Assembly: GCA_964581605.1 (NCBI GenBank)
Contig: CAZOPF010000068.1
Coordinates: forward strand, 1 to 31,475
Direction of reading: 5' to 3'
DNA: 31,475 nucleotides
Origin: CAADGU01 sp964581605
GTDB taxonomy: Bacteria; Chloroflexota; Anaerolineae; Promineifilales; Promineifilaceae
Below the pieces are notes generated by a model that saw only the letters and a program-made list of their open reading frames with translations, had not been told where the DNA came from and searched no databases. The position numbers and the translations under genes are program-made. Shown piece after piece: positions 9,101-16,300 of this stretch (position 1 is its first letter; every line of letters begins with the position of its first letter).

Positions 9101-9772
9101 CCGCTAGATGACGTTTACGTGCGGGTGTTTACCAGCACCAGCAGCAGCTATAGCATTGCCAGTGTCGCCACCGACGCCAACGGCACCTACACCACTACTG
9201 CCCTGCCCGCCGGTAGTTATTACCTGGAGTTCGTGCCCTACACCTGGTCATCCATCTCCAGCGGCTACGCTTCGGAGTACTATGACAACCAGCCGTTGCT
9301 GTCGCAGGCAACGGCCGTAGTCGTTACCATCAACAACATCACCACCGATATAGACGCTGCGCTGTCGCCGGGCATATCGCCGGTTTACGGCCGTATCGCC
9401 GGCCACGTCACCACCGAAGAGGGACAGGATCTCTCCAGCGTCTACGTTGTCGCCTACAACACAAACGGCGAGTACGTCGGGAATGACTATACCGATTCTG
9501 ACGGCGAATACCTCATTGACCGGCTGCCTCCTGGTACCTACTACGTTCTGTTCAACTCAAGAGAGTATGAAACCGTCAGTTGCGCCTATTTGCTGCACTA
9601 CCGGGGAGAGTATTACAATGACAAAACCAGCTTCCACACGGCCGATCCCGTTCAGGTAACCGGCGGCCAGGTCACGGAAAACATAGACGCCAGCCTGGCC
9701 CTGGCCCCCGGTGAACCGCCGCCGCCCAATACCAGTTATGATATTTACTTGCCGGTACTGCTACGGCCGTAA
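6188..9772 (+). CDS. Secreted surface protein with ten CarboxypepD_reg-like beta-sandwich repeats
   Basis: This 1194-residue protein starts with GTG, five bases after AAGGAGG. A signal peptide with hydrophobic core at about residues 5-26 probably cleaves near TQA-EMS (32). After one divergent unit and a Pro/Glu-rich linker, about ten tandem repeats of roughly 90-100 residues follow. Each has the pattern G.V.G.VTA, then PI....VY, YTDA.GQY...GLPAG.YY, EYYNN, and an INAAL..GG end. This is the pattern of carboxypeptidase-regulatory-like (prealbumin-type) beta-sandwich domains common in extracellular proteins. The protein ends with a PPPPNT linker and DIYLPVLLRP, a motif shared with two other secreted proteins here. 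No catalytic domain is seen. A cell-surface scaffold or adhesin role is likely. Confidence 0.85.
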   Translation: MSQKLFRLMFVFLLPLMAGVLFMASYRQTQAEMSPLPMETAEMVLQGRVVPATPGLAVQLVDAGGLVVAETKVQPGGWFQLGAVPTAVYQLQVIDSSGQIVPLRSEAISQITPGQLLPEYVLELAPAQSEESPAETAVAPEIAPAEPQQPQLTGTITGVVTAADTGDPIQYAYVEAYSSPNVVVTSDYADAAGQYLLTVAAGTYRVRFSRSSSPYAPEWYNNAPTYEDATDVVVYDNMTTPDINAALDEGGRILGTVTSTEWGSPPLANAQVRLYQSREDTSPVAYSYADSSGDYQFQGLASGDYFVKFHAPSNTSYLPEYFQDRETLALADAITVTLGMTQTGVNGTLALGATMSGTVTAEQGGAPIPSTAVYVYTSTTSTAVFNSDYTDSNGQYVIYGLPPGDYYIKFQAQYNSGYLSEYYNNQPSLAEADPITVDYEDVISGIDAALATGGTVSGSITAVQGGIPIQNAYVRLFTDTTDTGSFVGGDYTDASGHYLINGLLADTYYVEIQAPYNSPYVDEFYNNRASLATADPVNVTLGNTTDVDAALETGGALVGMVTAVQGGNPIQSTSVYLYRGPTHEWVDSDFTAADGAYSFMGLPAGNYYLHFSPPYYSDYLGEYYNNKTTLAQADSIAISLNITTTINAALETGGTLVGTVTAEDGGAPIQYTTVYAYNSLTATSYFRADSTDAAGQYEISGLPADSYYLKFAAPGDYVSEFYNNKRNLDTADPIPVALASTVTADAELATGGVIVGQVLAADSQTPLADARVIIYGPAECSDDEYIATRYTDASGTFTITKRYAGVHYISVDAPASAPGNAYLDNYSGAEVTVTPGQTENVTIELERGGQIRGQVTADGSNAPLPDVYVSIYTLIDTGNYTYYSYQGGAFTDASGYYTSTGLATNDYQVRFSPSSVGASASYLQEYYNNKSSLDTADEVAVTMGQMTNNINAALDMGGQISGQVTAADTGDPLDDVYVRVFTSTSSSYSIASVATDANGTYTTTALPAGSYYLEFVPYTWSSISSGYASEYYDNQPLLSQATAVVVTINNITTDIDAALSPGISPVYGRIAGHVTTEEGQDLSSVYVVAYNTNGEYVGNDYTDSDGEYLIDRLPPGTYYVLFNSREYETVSCAYLLHYRGEYYNDKTSFHTADPVQVTGGQVTENIDASLALAPGEPPPPNTSYDIYLPVLLRP

Positions 9773-9780
9773 ACAAAAAT

Positions 9781-9824
9781 GGGGATAATTGGGTAATTGA
9801 AGCAGCACATTACCCAATTACCCC
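9781..9824. repeat. TAATTGGG hairpin repeat, copy 1
   Basis: GGATAATTGGGTAAT pairs with ATTACCCAATTACC around the loop TGAAGCAGCAC, with one bulged base. It lies in the 75-bp gap between the two secreted-protein genes. Related copies are at 16231-16300 and 21021-21100. Confidence 0.75.
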
Positions 9825-9847
9825 ATATCCACCAACGGAGGAACTAT

Positions 9848-11569
9848 ATGAATCGTCTGACGCGGATGCTTTGCACGTTTATCCTTCCCAGCTTCATTAT
9901 TTACTTCATATTGGCGGCCATGCGGCCGCCTTCCCCCATTACCGCCCTCGCCGATCAGCGCCCGCCCTTTTCCCCCCAGGCCATTACCAATAGCAGCGGC
10001 GTCTTCCGCGACAGCGGCCAAAACCTGGGCAACGCCAACGGCTACGGTGTGGCCCTGGCCGACCTGGACGGCGACCAGGATTTAGACGCCTTTATAGCCA
10101 ACTACAACAACCAGCCCAACGAAGTCTGGCTGAACCAGGGCGGCGCCCAAAGCGGAACACCTGGCATCTTTACCGACAGCGGCCAAAACCTGGGCGCCAA
10201 CAACAGCTTTGCCGTCGCTTTAGGCGACCTGAACAACGATGGCGACATGGACGCCTTTGTCACCAATCGAACCGGCCAGGGCAACCAGGTATGGTTCAAT
10301 GACGGTCTGGGCTTTTTTACCAACAGCGGCCAGAGTTTGGGCAATGCGGACAGTCTGGGCGTGGCCTTAGGCGATTTAGACGGCGATAACGACCTTGATG
10401 CCTTTGTGGCCAACTGGGCCAACCAGCCCAACAAAGTGTGGCTGAATAACGGCTCTGGCATCTTTACCGACAGCGGCCAGAACCTGGGCGCAGAAGATAG
10501 CTTTGGCGTGGCCCTGGGCGACCTGGACGGCGACGCAGACCTGGACGCCTTTGTGACCACGCAAGGGGGCGCGCCCAGCAAAGTGTGGTTCAACAATGGC
10601 ACTGGCGCTTTCACCGATAGCGGCCAAAACCTGGACAACATTGACAGCCTGGGCGTGGCGCTGGGCGATCTGGACGGGGATGGCGACCTGGATGCTTACG
10701 TGGTGAATTGGGGCGGCGACCATGCCGACAAAGTGTGGCTAAATGATGGCGCCGGCATCTTTGCTGACAGCGGCCAGATTTTGGATAGCTTGCAAAGCTT
10801 TGGCGTGGCTCTGGGCGACCTGGACAGCGATGGCGACCTGGACGCTTTTATCTCCAATGACCTGGGGCAGGGCAACGAGGTATGGCTCAATCTGGGTGGC
10901 GTGCAAGGGGGCACGGCCGGCGTCTTTGGCAACAGCGGCCAATCGTTGGGCAACTCAGACAGCCAGGGCGTGGCTTTGGGGGATGTGGATGACGATGGCG
11001 ACCGGGATGCTTTTGTGGCTACATATAATGGGCAACCGGATAAAGTGTGGTTGAATGATGATCCTATAGACGTGGTTATTGATCCGGTCAATGGCGGAAC
11101 ATTGGCCTACGTAGACGGCCAGGGGCTTTCGACCATGATTGAGGTGCCGGACGGAGCGGTTACGGAAGTGGTGCGGCTTATTTTCACGCCGCGCCCGCCA
11201 ATAATCGTTCCCCCTTTGCCGGGCGGCTTGCAATCTGCCCACCACACCTTTGACCTGGAAGCGGCCGCTTACATTCCCGACAGCGCCTTCAAGATCTATT
11301 TACCGGCCATTTTGAAGGGTGGTGGTGGCGGCTCTCCCCCACCCCCCAGCTTCCCCTTTTTACGGCCGGTCAACATCACCATTGAATATAGTAACGCCGA
11401 CGTGGTTGGTCTGGATGAGAACAACCTGCTCTTGTTATATTGGACGGGCAGCGAATGGGAAGACGCGGCCACTACCTGTACCCCGGCGTTACCCTATATT
11501 CGGAATACGGCCGCTAACACAATACAAGTTGCCATCTGCCATTTGAGCCGGTTTGGCCTGGCGGGTTAA
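9848..11569 (+). CDS. Secreted FG-GAP/VCBS seven-bladed beta-propeller protein
   Basis: The start is the ATG at 9848, six bases after GGAGG. An N-terminal hydrophobic stretch (TFILPSFIIYFILAAM) serves as signal peptide or anchor. Seven repeats of roughly 50-65 residues each carry a calcium-binding Asp-rich loop of the type GDLDGDGDLDAF, preceded by GVAL and followed by NKVWLNNG and FTDSGQNLG. Seven units match a seven-bladed FG-GAP/VCBS propeller like the integrin alpha head. After the propeller comes a smaller domain, the motif KIYLPAILK with a Gly/Pro-rich linker, and a C-terminal domain with two cysteines. It lies 75 bp after the other secreted protein on the same strand, so cotranscription is likely. 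No enzyme motif is seen; adhesion or ligand binding at the surface is the likely role. Confidence 0.88.
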   Translation: MNRLTRMLCTFILPSFIIYFILAAMRPPSPITALADQRPPFSPQAITNSSGVFRDSGQNLGNANGYGVALADLDGDQDLDAFIANYNNQPNEVWLNQGGAQSGTPGIFTDSGQNLGANNSFAVALGDLNNDGDMDAFVTNRTGQGNQVWFNDGLGFFTNSGQSLGNADSLGVALGDLDGDNDLDAFVANWANQPNKVWLNNGSGIFTDSGQNLGAEDSFGVALGDLDGDADLDAFVTTQGGAPSKVWFNNGTGAFTDSGQNLDNIDSLGVALGDLDGDGDLDAYVVNWGGDHADKVWLNDGAGIFADSGQILDSLQSFGVALGDLDSDGDLDAFISNDLGQGNEVWLNLGGVQGGTAGVFGNSGQSLGNSDSQGVALGDVDDDGDRDAFVATYNGQPDKVWLNDDPIDVVIDPVNGGTLAYVDGQGLSTMIEVPDGAVTEVVRLIFTPRPPIIVPPLPGGLQSAHHTFDLEAAAYIPDSAFKIYLPAILKGGGGGSPPPPSFPFLRPVNITIEYSNADVVGLDENNLLLLYWTGSEWEDAATTCTPALPYIRNTAANTIQVAICHLSRFGLAG

Positions 11570-11572
11570 TAA

Positions 11573-11652
11573 AGTTGCCACCAGACATCCGATTTCTTTG
11601 AGAAATCGGATGTCTGACACAAACGAGTGGAAATGTCATTTCCATAAGAGAA
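11573..11652 (-). repeat. Right copy of ~80-bp inverted repeat pair with perfect hairpin
   Basis: The hairpin 11582-11616 is identical to that at 6050-6084. The flank ACACAAACGAGTGGAAATG is the reverse complement of the sequence preceding the left copy. A further GAGAAACCGGGTTTCTC palindrome follows (about 11648-11664) before the cyclase gene end. Confidence 0.85.
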
Positions 11653-11682
11653 ACCGGGTTTCTCCCAAAAAACCCGTTTTCT

Positions 11683-14600
11683 TCATGCGCTCTGGATTTG
11701 CCGGTGCAGGGGCACGTTTTCCAGAAAGGATTGCCGGGCTTTTTCGTCGCTGATGTTCAGGGCTTGCTGCTGTAACAGGGCCCGGGCAGTGGCGAGGGCG
11801 TTTTGGGCGTTGTCGGGTTGGCCAACGGCCGTATAGACCTCCATCAGCGTCCAATAAACACGCAGCGGATATTCAATACCGTGAATGCCATGCGCCTGAA
11901 GCCACAATTCACACTCCGCCGCATAAGCCAGCGCCAGCTCCGGCCGCCCCTGGCGGCAGGCCAGTCGCGCCAGCCCGGCCAGGTCATCCATTGCCGGGGC
12001 TATCTGGCCAATTTGTTTCCGCAAAACGAGAGCTGTTTCATAGGCTGCGGCCGCTTCCTCCAATCGGCCCAACCCTTCCAGCGCCAGCCCGAGCGAAGTC
12101 AACCCATACCCTTCGCCTTCCCGGTCGCCTACTTCACGGGCAATTTGTACGGCCGTCTGGCTATATTCATGCGCCTGCTCATACTCCCCCAAATCACACA
12201 ACACCAGGCTGATATTGTTACCGGCCAACGATTCCCCGCCCCGGTCCCGCAATTCCTGGTAAATTTGCAGCGCTCGCTGATGATGTTCCTGGGCCGCCTT
12301 CAGATCGCCCAACGTATGGTGCAGCGTGCCTAAATTACCCAAAGCCAATGCCTGGTGGCGCATACTGCCCATCATCTGGTAAATCGCCAGGGATTGCTCG
12401 CAATACATCTGGGCGTGGGCAAAATCCCCCAGACCGTGATAGACGGCAATCAAATTATTCAAACTGTCCGCCTCCCCGTGAAGATGGTGGATCTGCCGCC
12501 GGATAGCCAGGGCTTGCTCCAGATAGGCGCGAGCGGCTTCTGTGTCCCCCAACAGGTAAGAGACGGTGCCCAACTGGTGCAGACAATTGGCCTCGCCAAT
12601 GCGGTCTTGATGTTGTTGGGTGAAGGCGAGCGTTTTTTCCAGGTGGGCGTGGGCTTCGGCATAGGCCCCTTGCCGCCACAAAGCTCTGGCCCAGGCAATC
12701 TCGCCATTGATTTTTAGTCCCGGTTCGCCCATCTGCTCTGCCCATTGGGCCACAGCCTGGGCCGCTTGCAAGGCGGCCGGAAAGTCGCTGATGGCTTCGT
12801 AATAACCGGCGTATCGTTGGGCAATTTCTGCTTGCCAACGGCCGTCGCCCAACTCATTTGCCAATTGTTGTAGCCGGGACAGATCGGCCGCCTGTAGCGC
12901 CCGTTGCCCGGTGAGCGCGTACACCGCCTCTCGGCCTGATAATGCCCGGTATTCCTGTTGCCCTCTGGCCCCTTCCTTCCGCTTTGCCAGTAGTGCCAAC
13001 GCCCGGCTGAAATAATTCACCGCGTCCTCATTGGCAAACTGCGCGGCCGCCTGCTCCCCGGCCAGGATCAGGTAAATGATTGCTTTGTCCGGCAACTCCG
13101 CCCGGGCGTAATGGTAAGCCACCAACGGCAAAAAAGGAGAGGTAAGGGCGGCTTCTCCCTGCTGCAATTCTCCTTCAAACCAGGCTGCCACCCACCGGTG
13201 CAGGCGCAGCCGTTCTGTTTTCAGAACGGCTGAATACGCCACTTCCTGAATCATGACGTGTTCAAACGCCCATTCCCAATCATCTGCCAGGTGGGATTGG
13301 CTCTGGCGGTGAACAAAATGCCGTTCTTGCAAGGCGAGTAATGTTTGGGTGGTTGTTTCTATCATCTGCTCGCTCACCGGCTGTTCGCTAAAGGATAAAG
13401 CGCCGGCCAGGAGACGTTGCCAGAAGGTACGGCCGATAATTGCCGCATGTTGTACCAGCCGTTTGTAGTCGCGGGGCAGGCGGTCCAGGCGGGCAGCCAA
13501 TACGCCCTGGACAGTGGCGGGTATCACCACATCAGCCACCGGCCGGGCTAATCGCCAACCATTTTTCTCCCCCTGAACCAGCGTCCCGTCTTCAATGAAG
13601 GTACGCATCAGCTCTTCAAAGAAAAAGGGATTACCCTGGGAATGGGCAACCATGTGGGAAAATAGCTCTGGCGGGACGCTCTTCCTTAGCAAAGCGTCAG
13701 CCAGAGAAGAGAGCTGTTCTAAACTCAGGGGAGCGAGCGTGAACAACGGGCTGATTTGGCGCAAAAGTTCCGCCCAGGGGAGGTCGGCCGTTTCTGGGGG
13801 GCGGCTGGAAAAGAACAACATGGCCGTGCCGGCCGGGGGGGGCTGGCGGGTGGTGGTTTGCCAGAGGCGAAGGAGAAAGGTGATGGAGAGGGCATCGGCC
13901 CAGTGTAAATCTTCAACGATGAGCAGCAGGGGGGTTGTTTGGGCGGCCGCCAGAAAAATGCGTTCTAAGGAGAGGAAGATGCGGTCTCGCCGTTGTTCGG
14001 GGCCTAGATCGTGCAAAAGGGTATTCTCAAGGGGGATTCCCCAAATGGTGGCCAGGGAGGCGATCTGGTAACGGCGTTCGGTCTGGTCGGCCGTGGGCGC
14101 TAGAGTTTGCAATTTTGCTTCTAATCGGGCAACGGCCGTTTCCGTTTCCATCTCGTCGTCTATGTTAAACAAGGCTCTGGCCAGACGGGCGGCCACGTAG
14201 TACGGCGTGGTTTGGGTATGGGCAAAGCTGCGCGCCAGCAACAGGCGGCTGGCAGGGTAGGTTTGCATGACCCAGGCGATAAATTCGCGCCGCAGCCGGG
14301 TTTTGCCAATGCCGGCATCCCCCACGACGGCCGTGGCTTGCCAGGTGTTTTCAGTGATGGCCTGGGCAAATATGCTTTGTAACGCCGCTAACTCTTTTTC
14401 CCGGCCGATCATGGGGGCGTGTAAGCCGGCCAGACCGCGCACCCGACCCCGTTCCGCCTTCAAGCCGATGACCACGTAGACGGTGATGGGTTCTGTTTTG
14501 CCTTTGACGCTGATTTGTTGGGGGGGATCAAAGTCAAAAATGGGGTGTAGCGGCCGTGCCGTCTCCGCGCTAACCATCACCCGCCCCACCGGGCTGGCAT

Positions 14601-15165
14601 GTTCTAACCGGGAGGCCAGATTAACGGCGTCGCCCATCACGGTAAAACTTTTATCGCTGCCGCCGCCCACCAGCCCGGCCAGCACGCTGCCGGTATTGAC
14701 GCCAATACGCAGCCGCAAGGTGAGGCCGCGTTCCTGTTGCAGCCGGTCGCTAAAGGTGGTGACGGCCGTTTGCATCTCTAGCGCAGCTCTCACGGCCATT
14801 TCCTCGTGGTTTTCAATGGCCTGGGGCGCGCCAAAAAGGGCCATCACCGCGTCGCCGCTGTACTTATCAATGACGCCGCTGTAATGTTTGATGGCGGCCG
14901 TTAGCTCTTCAAAGAGCCGGTTCATAATGGCGGCCGCTTCTTCCGGCTCTAGCTTTTCGCTCATGGCGGTATAACCGGAAACGTCGGCAAATAAGATGGA
15001 AACGCGCTTGAGTTCGTCTGATTCGGGGGGCGTGTGGGTTAGGGTTGCCAGTTTTTGACGCAGGGGGGTTACGGCCGTGTCTATAACCGCGTCTCCCAAC
15101 AATGGGCGTTGCGCTTCCAGAGCGGCAATGGCCTTTTCAATTTGTTCAACATCGCTTTGAGGCAT
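11683..15165 (-). CDS. Class III adenylate/guanylate cyclase fused to AAA ATPase and TPR repeats
   Basis: The 1160-residue protein begins with a class III nucleotide cyclase catalytic domain. Both metal-binding aspartates are present, Asp61 (FADVSGYT) and Asp105 (KYSGDAVMALFG), as are purine-reading Lys101 and Thr175. Asn182 and Arg186 (MGDAVNLASRLE) complete the site, so it should make cAMP or a related cyclic nucleotide. An AAA/STAND-like ATPase follows with IGREKEL (253-259), P-loop GDAGIGKT (282-289) and Walker B LLLIVEDLHWAD (413-424). The remainder is a long run of TPRs (YLLGDTEAARAYLEQALAI and similar). This layout is common in large bacterial signalling ATPases. It is the last gene of the minus-strand block and starts 67 bp after the Uma2 stop. 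The ribosome site AGAAGG is rather distant. Ligand and cyclase partner are unknown. Confidence 0.92.
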   Translation of the reverse strand: MPQSDVEQIEKAIAALEAQRPLLGDAVIDTAVTPLRQKLATLTHTPPESDELKRVSILFADVSGYTAMSEKLEPEEAAAIMNRLFEELTAAIKHYSGVIDKYSGDAVMALFGAPQAIENHEEMAVRAALEMQTAVTTFSDRLQQERGLTLRLRIGVNTGSVLAGLVGGGSDKSFTVMGDAVNLASRLEHASPVGRVMVSAETARPLHPIFDFDPPQQISVKGKTEPITVYVVIGLKAERGRVRGLAGLHAPMIGREKELAALQSIFAQAITENTWQATAVVGDAGIGKTRLRREFIAWVMQTYPASRLLLARSFAHTQTTPYYVAARLARALFNIDDEMETETAVARLEAKLQTLAPTADQTERRYQIASLATIWGIPLENTLLHDLGPEQRRDRIFLSLERIFLAAAQTTPLLLIVEDLHWADALSITFLLRLWQTTTRQPPPAGTAMLFFSSRPPETADLPWAELLRQISPLFTLAPLSLEQLSSLADALLRKSVPPELFSHMVAHSQGNPFFFEELMRTFIEDGTLVQGEKNGWRLARPVADVVIPATVQGVLAARLDRLPRDYKRLVQHAAIIGRTFWQRLLAGALSFSEQPVSEQMIETTTQTLLALQERHFVHRQSQSHLADDWEWAFEHVMIQEVAYSAVLKTERLRLHRWVAAWFEGELQQGEAALTSPFLPLVAYHYARAELPDKAIIYLILAGEQAAAQFANEDAVNYFSRALALLAKRKEGARGQQEYRALSGREAVYALTGQRALQAADLSRLQQLANELGDGRWQAEIAQRYAGYYEAISDFPAALQAAQAVAQWAEQMGEPGLKINGEIAWARALWRQGAYAEAHAHLEKTLAFTQQHQDRIGEANCLHQLGTVSYLLGDTEAARAYLEQALAIRRQIHHLHGEADSLNNLIAVYHGLGDFAHAQMYCEQSLAIYQMMGSMRHQALALGNLGTLHHTLGDLKAAQEHHQRALQIYQELRDRGGESLAGNNISLVLCDLGEYEQAHEYSQTAVQIAREVGDREGEGYGLTSLGLALEGLGRLEEAAAAYETALVLRKQIGQIAPAMDDLAGLARLACRQGRPELALAYAAECELWLQAHGIHGIEYPLRVYWTLMEVYTAVGQPDNAQNALATARALLQQQALNISDEKARQSFLENVPLHRQIQSA

Positions 15166-15192
15166 GGCGCAGACAAAACCTTCTTATCGTTT

Positions 15193-15222
15193 ACGGCCGT
15201 TACCCATCCCCGTAACGGCCGT
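15193..15222. repeat. Hairpin built from two ACGGCCGT octamers
   Basis: ACGGCCGTTAC (15193-15203) and GTAACGGCCGT (15212-15222) form a perfect 11-bp stem with an 8-base loop in the gap between the Uma2 and cyclase genes. It could attenuate or stabilise the transcript between them. Confidence 0.65.
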
Positions 15223-15232
15223 ACCCCACTCC

Positions 15233-16185
15233 CTACTCCGGTTCTACCCCCAACGCCCGCAGCTGCGCCGCCAGCCGCTCGGCTCGCTCTCGTTCCATAG
15301 CCGCCCGTTCCTCGGCCACTTCCGCCCGTTCCTCGGCCACTTCCGCCCGTTCCTCGGCCACTTCCGCCCGTTCCTCNNNNNNNNNNNNNNNNNNNNNNNN
15401 NNNNNNNNNNNNNNNNNNNNNNNNNNNNNNNNNNNNNNNNNNNNNNNNNNNNNNNNNNNNNNNNNNNNNNNNNNNNCCGCCCGTTCCTCGGCCACTTCCG
15501 CCCGTTCCTCGGCCACTTCCGCCCGTTCCTCGGCCACTTCTGCCCGTTCCTGCCCGGTGAGCAACAAATGACTTTGCTCATCTTGCCAGCGTAGCCAGGT
15601 CGCTTCCATGCCCTTATAAACGCCGTGCCACAACACTACCCCCAGGCCCAGGATGGGCATAAATGGTTTTTTGCTTTCCTGGTAGCGCCCCTCTTTCAAG
15701 GTATAAACACGCAACAATTTATCACTCAGGTGGCGAAACGGGTCATGCACAATGTAGTAAATAATGCCTAACCGTGCGTATTGGCTCAACTTATAATCCA
15801 GCTCGCGCCCTTTGCGGTTAGAGACGATTTCCACCACCATTTCCGGTGGTTTGCCATATTCCCACATAAAGTAAGAGCGGTGCTGCTTTTCCCGCCCCTC
15901 GGCCGGTAACTGCACATCCAGGCTGATCAGGGCATCTGGCACCAGTGCGTCTTCATGGGGACTGTAATACAAGGCGACATTGGTGAGGGCCGCAAACGGC
16001 CGATCCTCCCCCGGCCCGCCCCAGGAAGCGTAAAGACTATCAGACAGCAGGTCCATTTCTCTTTCGGAAAAGATGTTGTCCACGGGCGTATCATCCTCCG
16101 TAATCAGGTGGCTCACATCTACAGGGTCTGGCAACTCATGTTCTTCTTGATAAATGAAGGTGCGTTCCAAAACGGGTTCTGCCAT
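15233..16185 (-). CDS. Uma2-family PD-(D/E)XK-like protein with variable coiled-coil tail (interrupted by assembly gap)
   Basis: The N-terminal about 200 residues match the Uma2 (DUF820) restriction-endonuclease-like fold. They contain PDALIS, VVEIVSNRKG, a lysine in the DYKLSQYARLGI helix, and YYIVHDP. The family's biological role is not established; it is abundant in cyanobacteria and Chloroflexota. The C-terminal tail is a highly regular heptad coil of AEVAEER units encoded by a 21-bp tandem repeat, which the 100-N gap (15377-15476) interrupts. The continuous frame breaks across the gap only because 100 is a placeholder length. Beyond it the expected tail resumes in another frame and ends RLAAQLRALGVEPE at 15233, as in the paralogue at 22900-23688. 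The start follows GGAGG by 8 bp. Confidence 0.85.
15301..15550. repeat. 21-bp tandem repeat (coiled-coil heptads) with 100-N gap
   Basis: Units of TTCCTCGGCCACTTCCGCCCG run uninterrupted up to 15376 and again from 15477, with few or no differences. The N run is exactly 100 bases, a scaffold placeholder. From the repeat phase on each side, the missing length must be 8 + 21k bases. That value also restores the reading frame of the Uma2 gene. Confidence 0.93.
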
Positions 16186-16230
16186 TTTCTATGCCTCCGT
16201 CTGGTAGATTATACCCCAAACTGCGTTTGG

Positions 16231-16300
16231 GAGATTGAGAGATTGGGTAATTGGGTAGTTGAAGCAGCCAATTACCCAATTACATAATTACTGCACGATA
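16231..16300. repeat. TAATTGGG hairpin repeat, copy 2
   Basis: GATTGGGTAATTGGGTAGTT pairs with CCAATTACCCAATTAC around TGAAGCAG. The end ATTACTGCACGATAAC is shared with copy 3 (21021-21100). The repeat overlaps the stop codon and last codons of STAND gene 2. Confidence 0.75.

Noticed and set aside
9780..9826. TAATTGGG hairpin as a rho-independent terminator
   Set aside because: The stem is AT-rich with no T-run after it, and the same unit occurs elsewhere in non-terminator positions, including overlapping a gene end.
10102..11091. Minus-strand frames with Ser/Pro-rich repeats
   Set aside because: They are antisense to the FG-GAP repeats and repeat with the same period.
13595..14071. 158-residue plus-strand frame
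   Set aside because: It is antisense to the ATPase domain of the cyclase protein, with no ribosome site or domain.
15301..15550. Possible CRISPR array at the 21-bp repeats
   Set aside because: Units are contiguous without spacers, in frame, and encode coiled-coil heptads.
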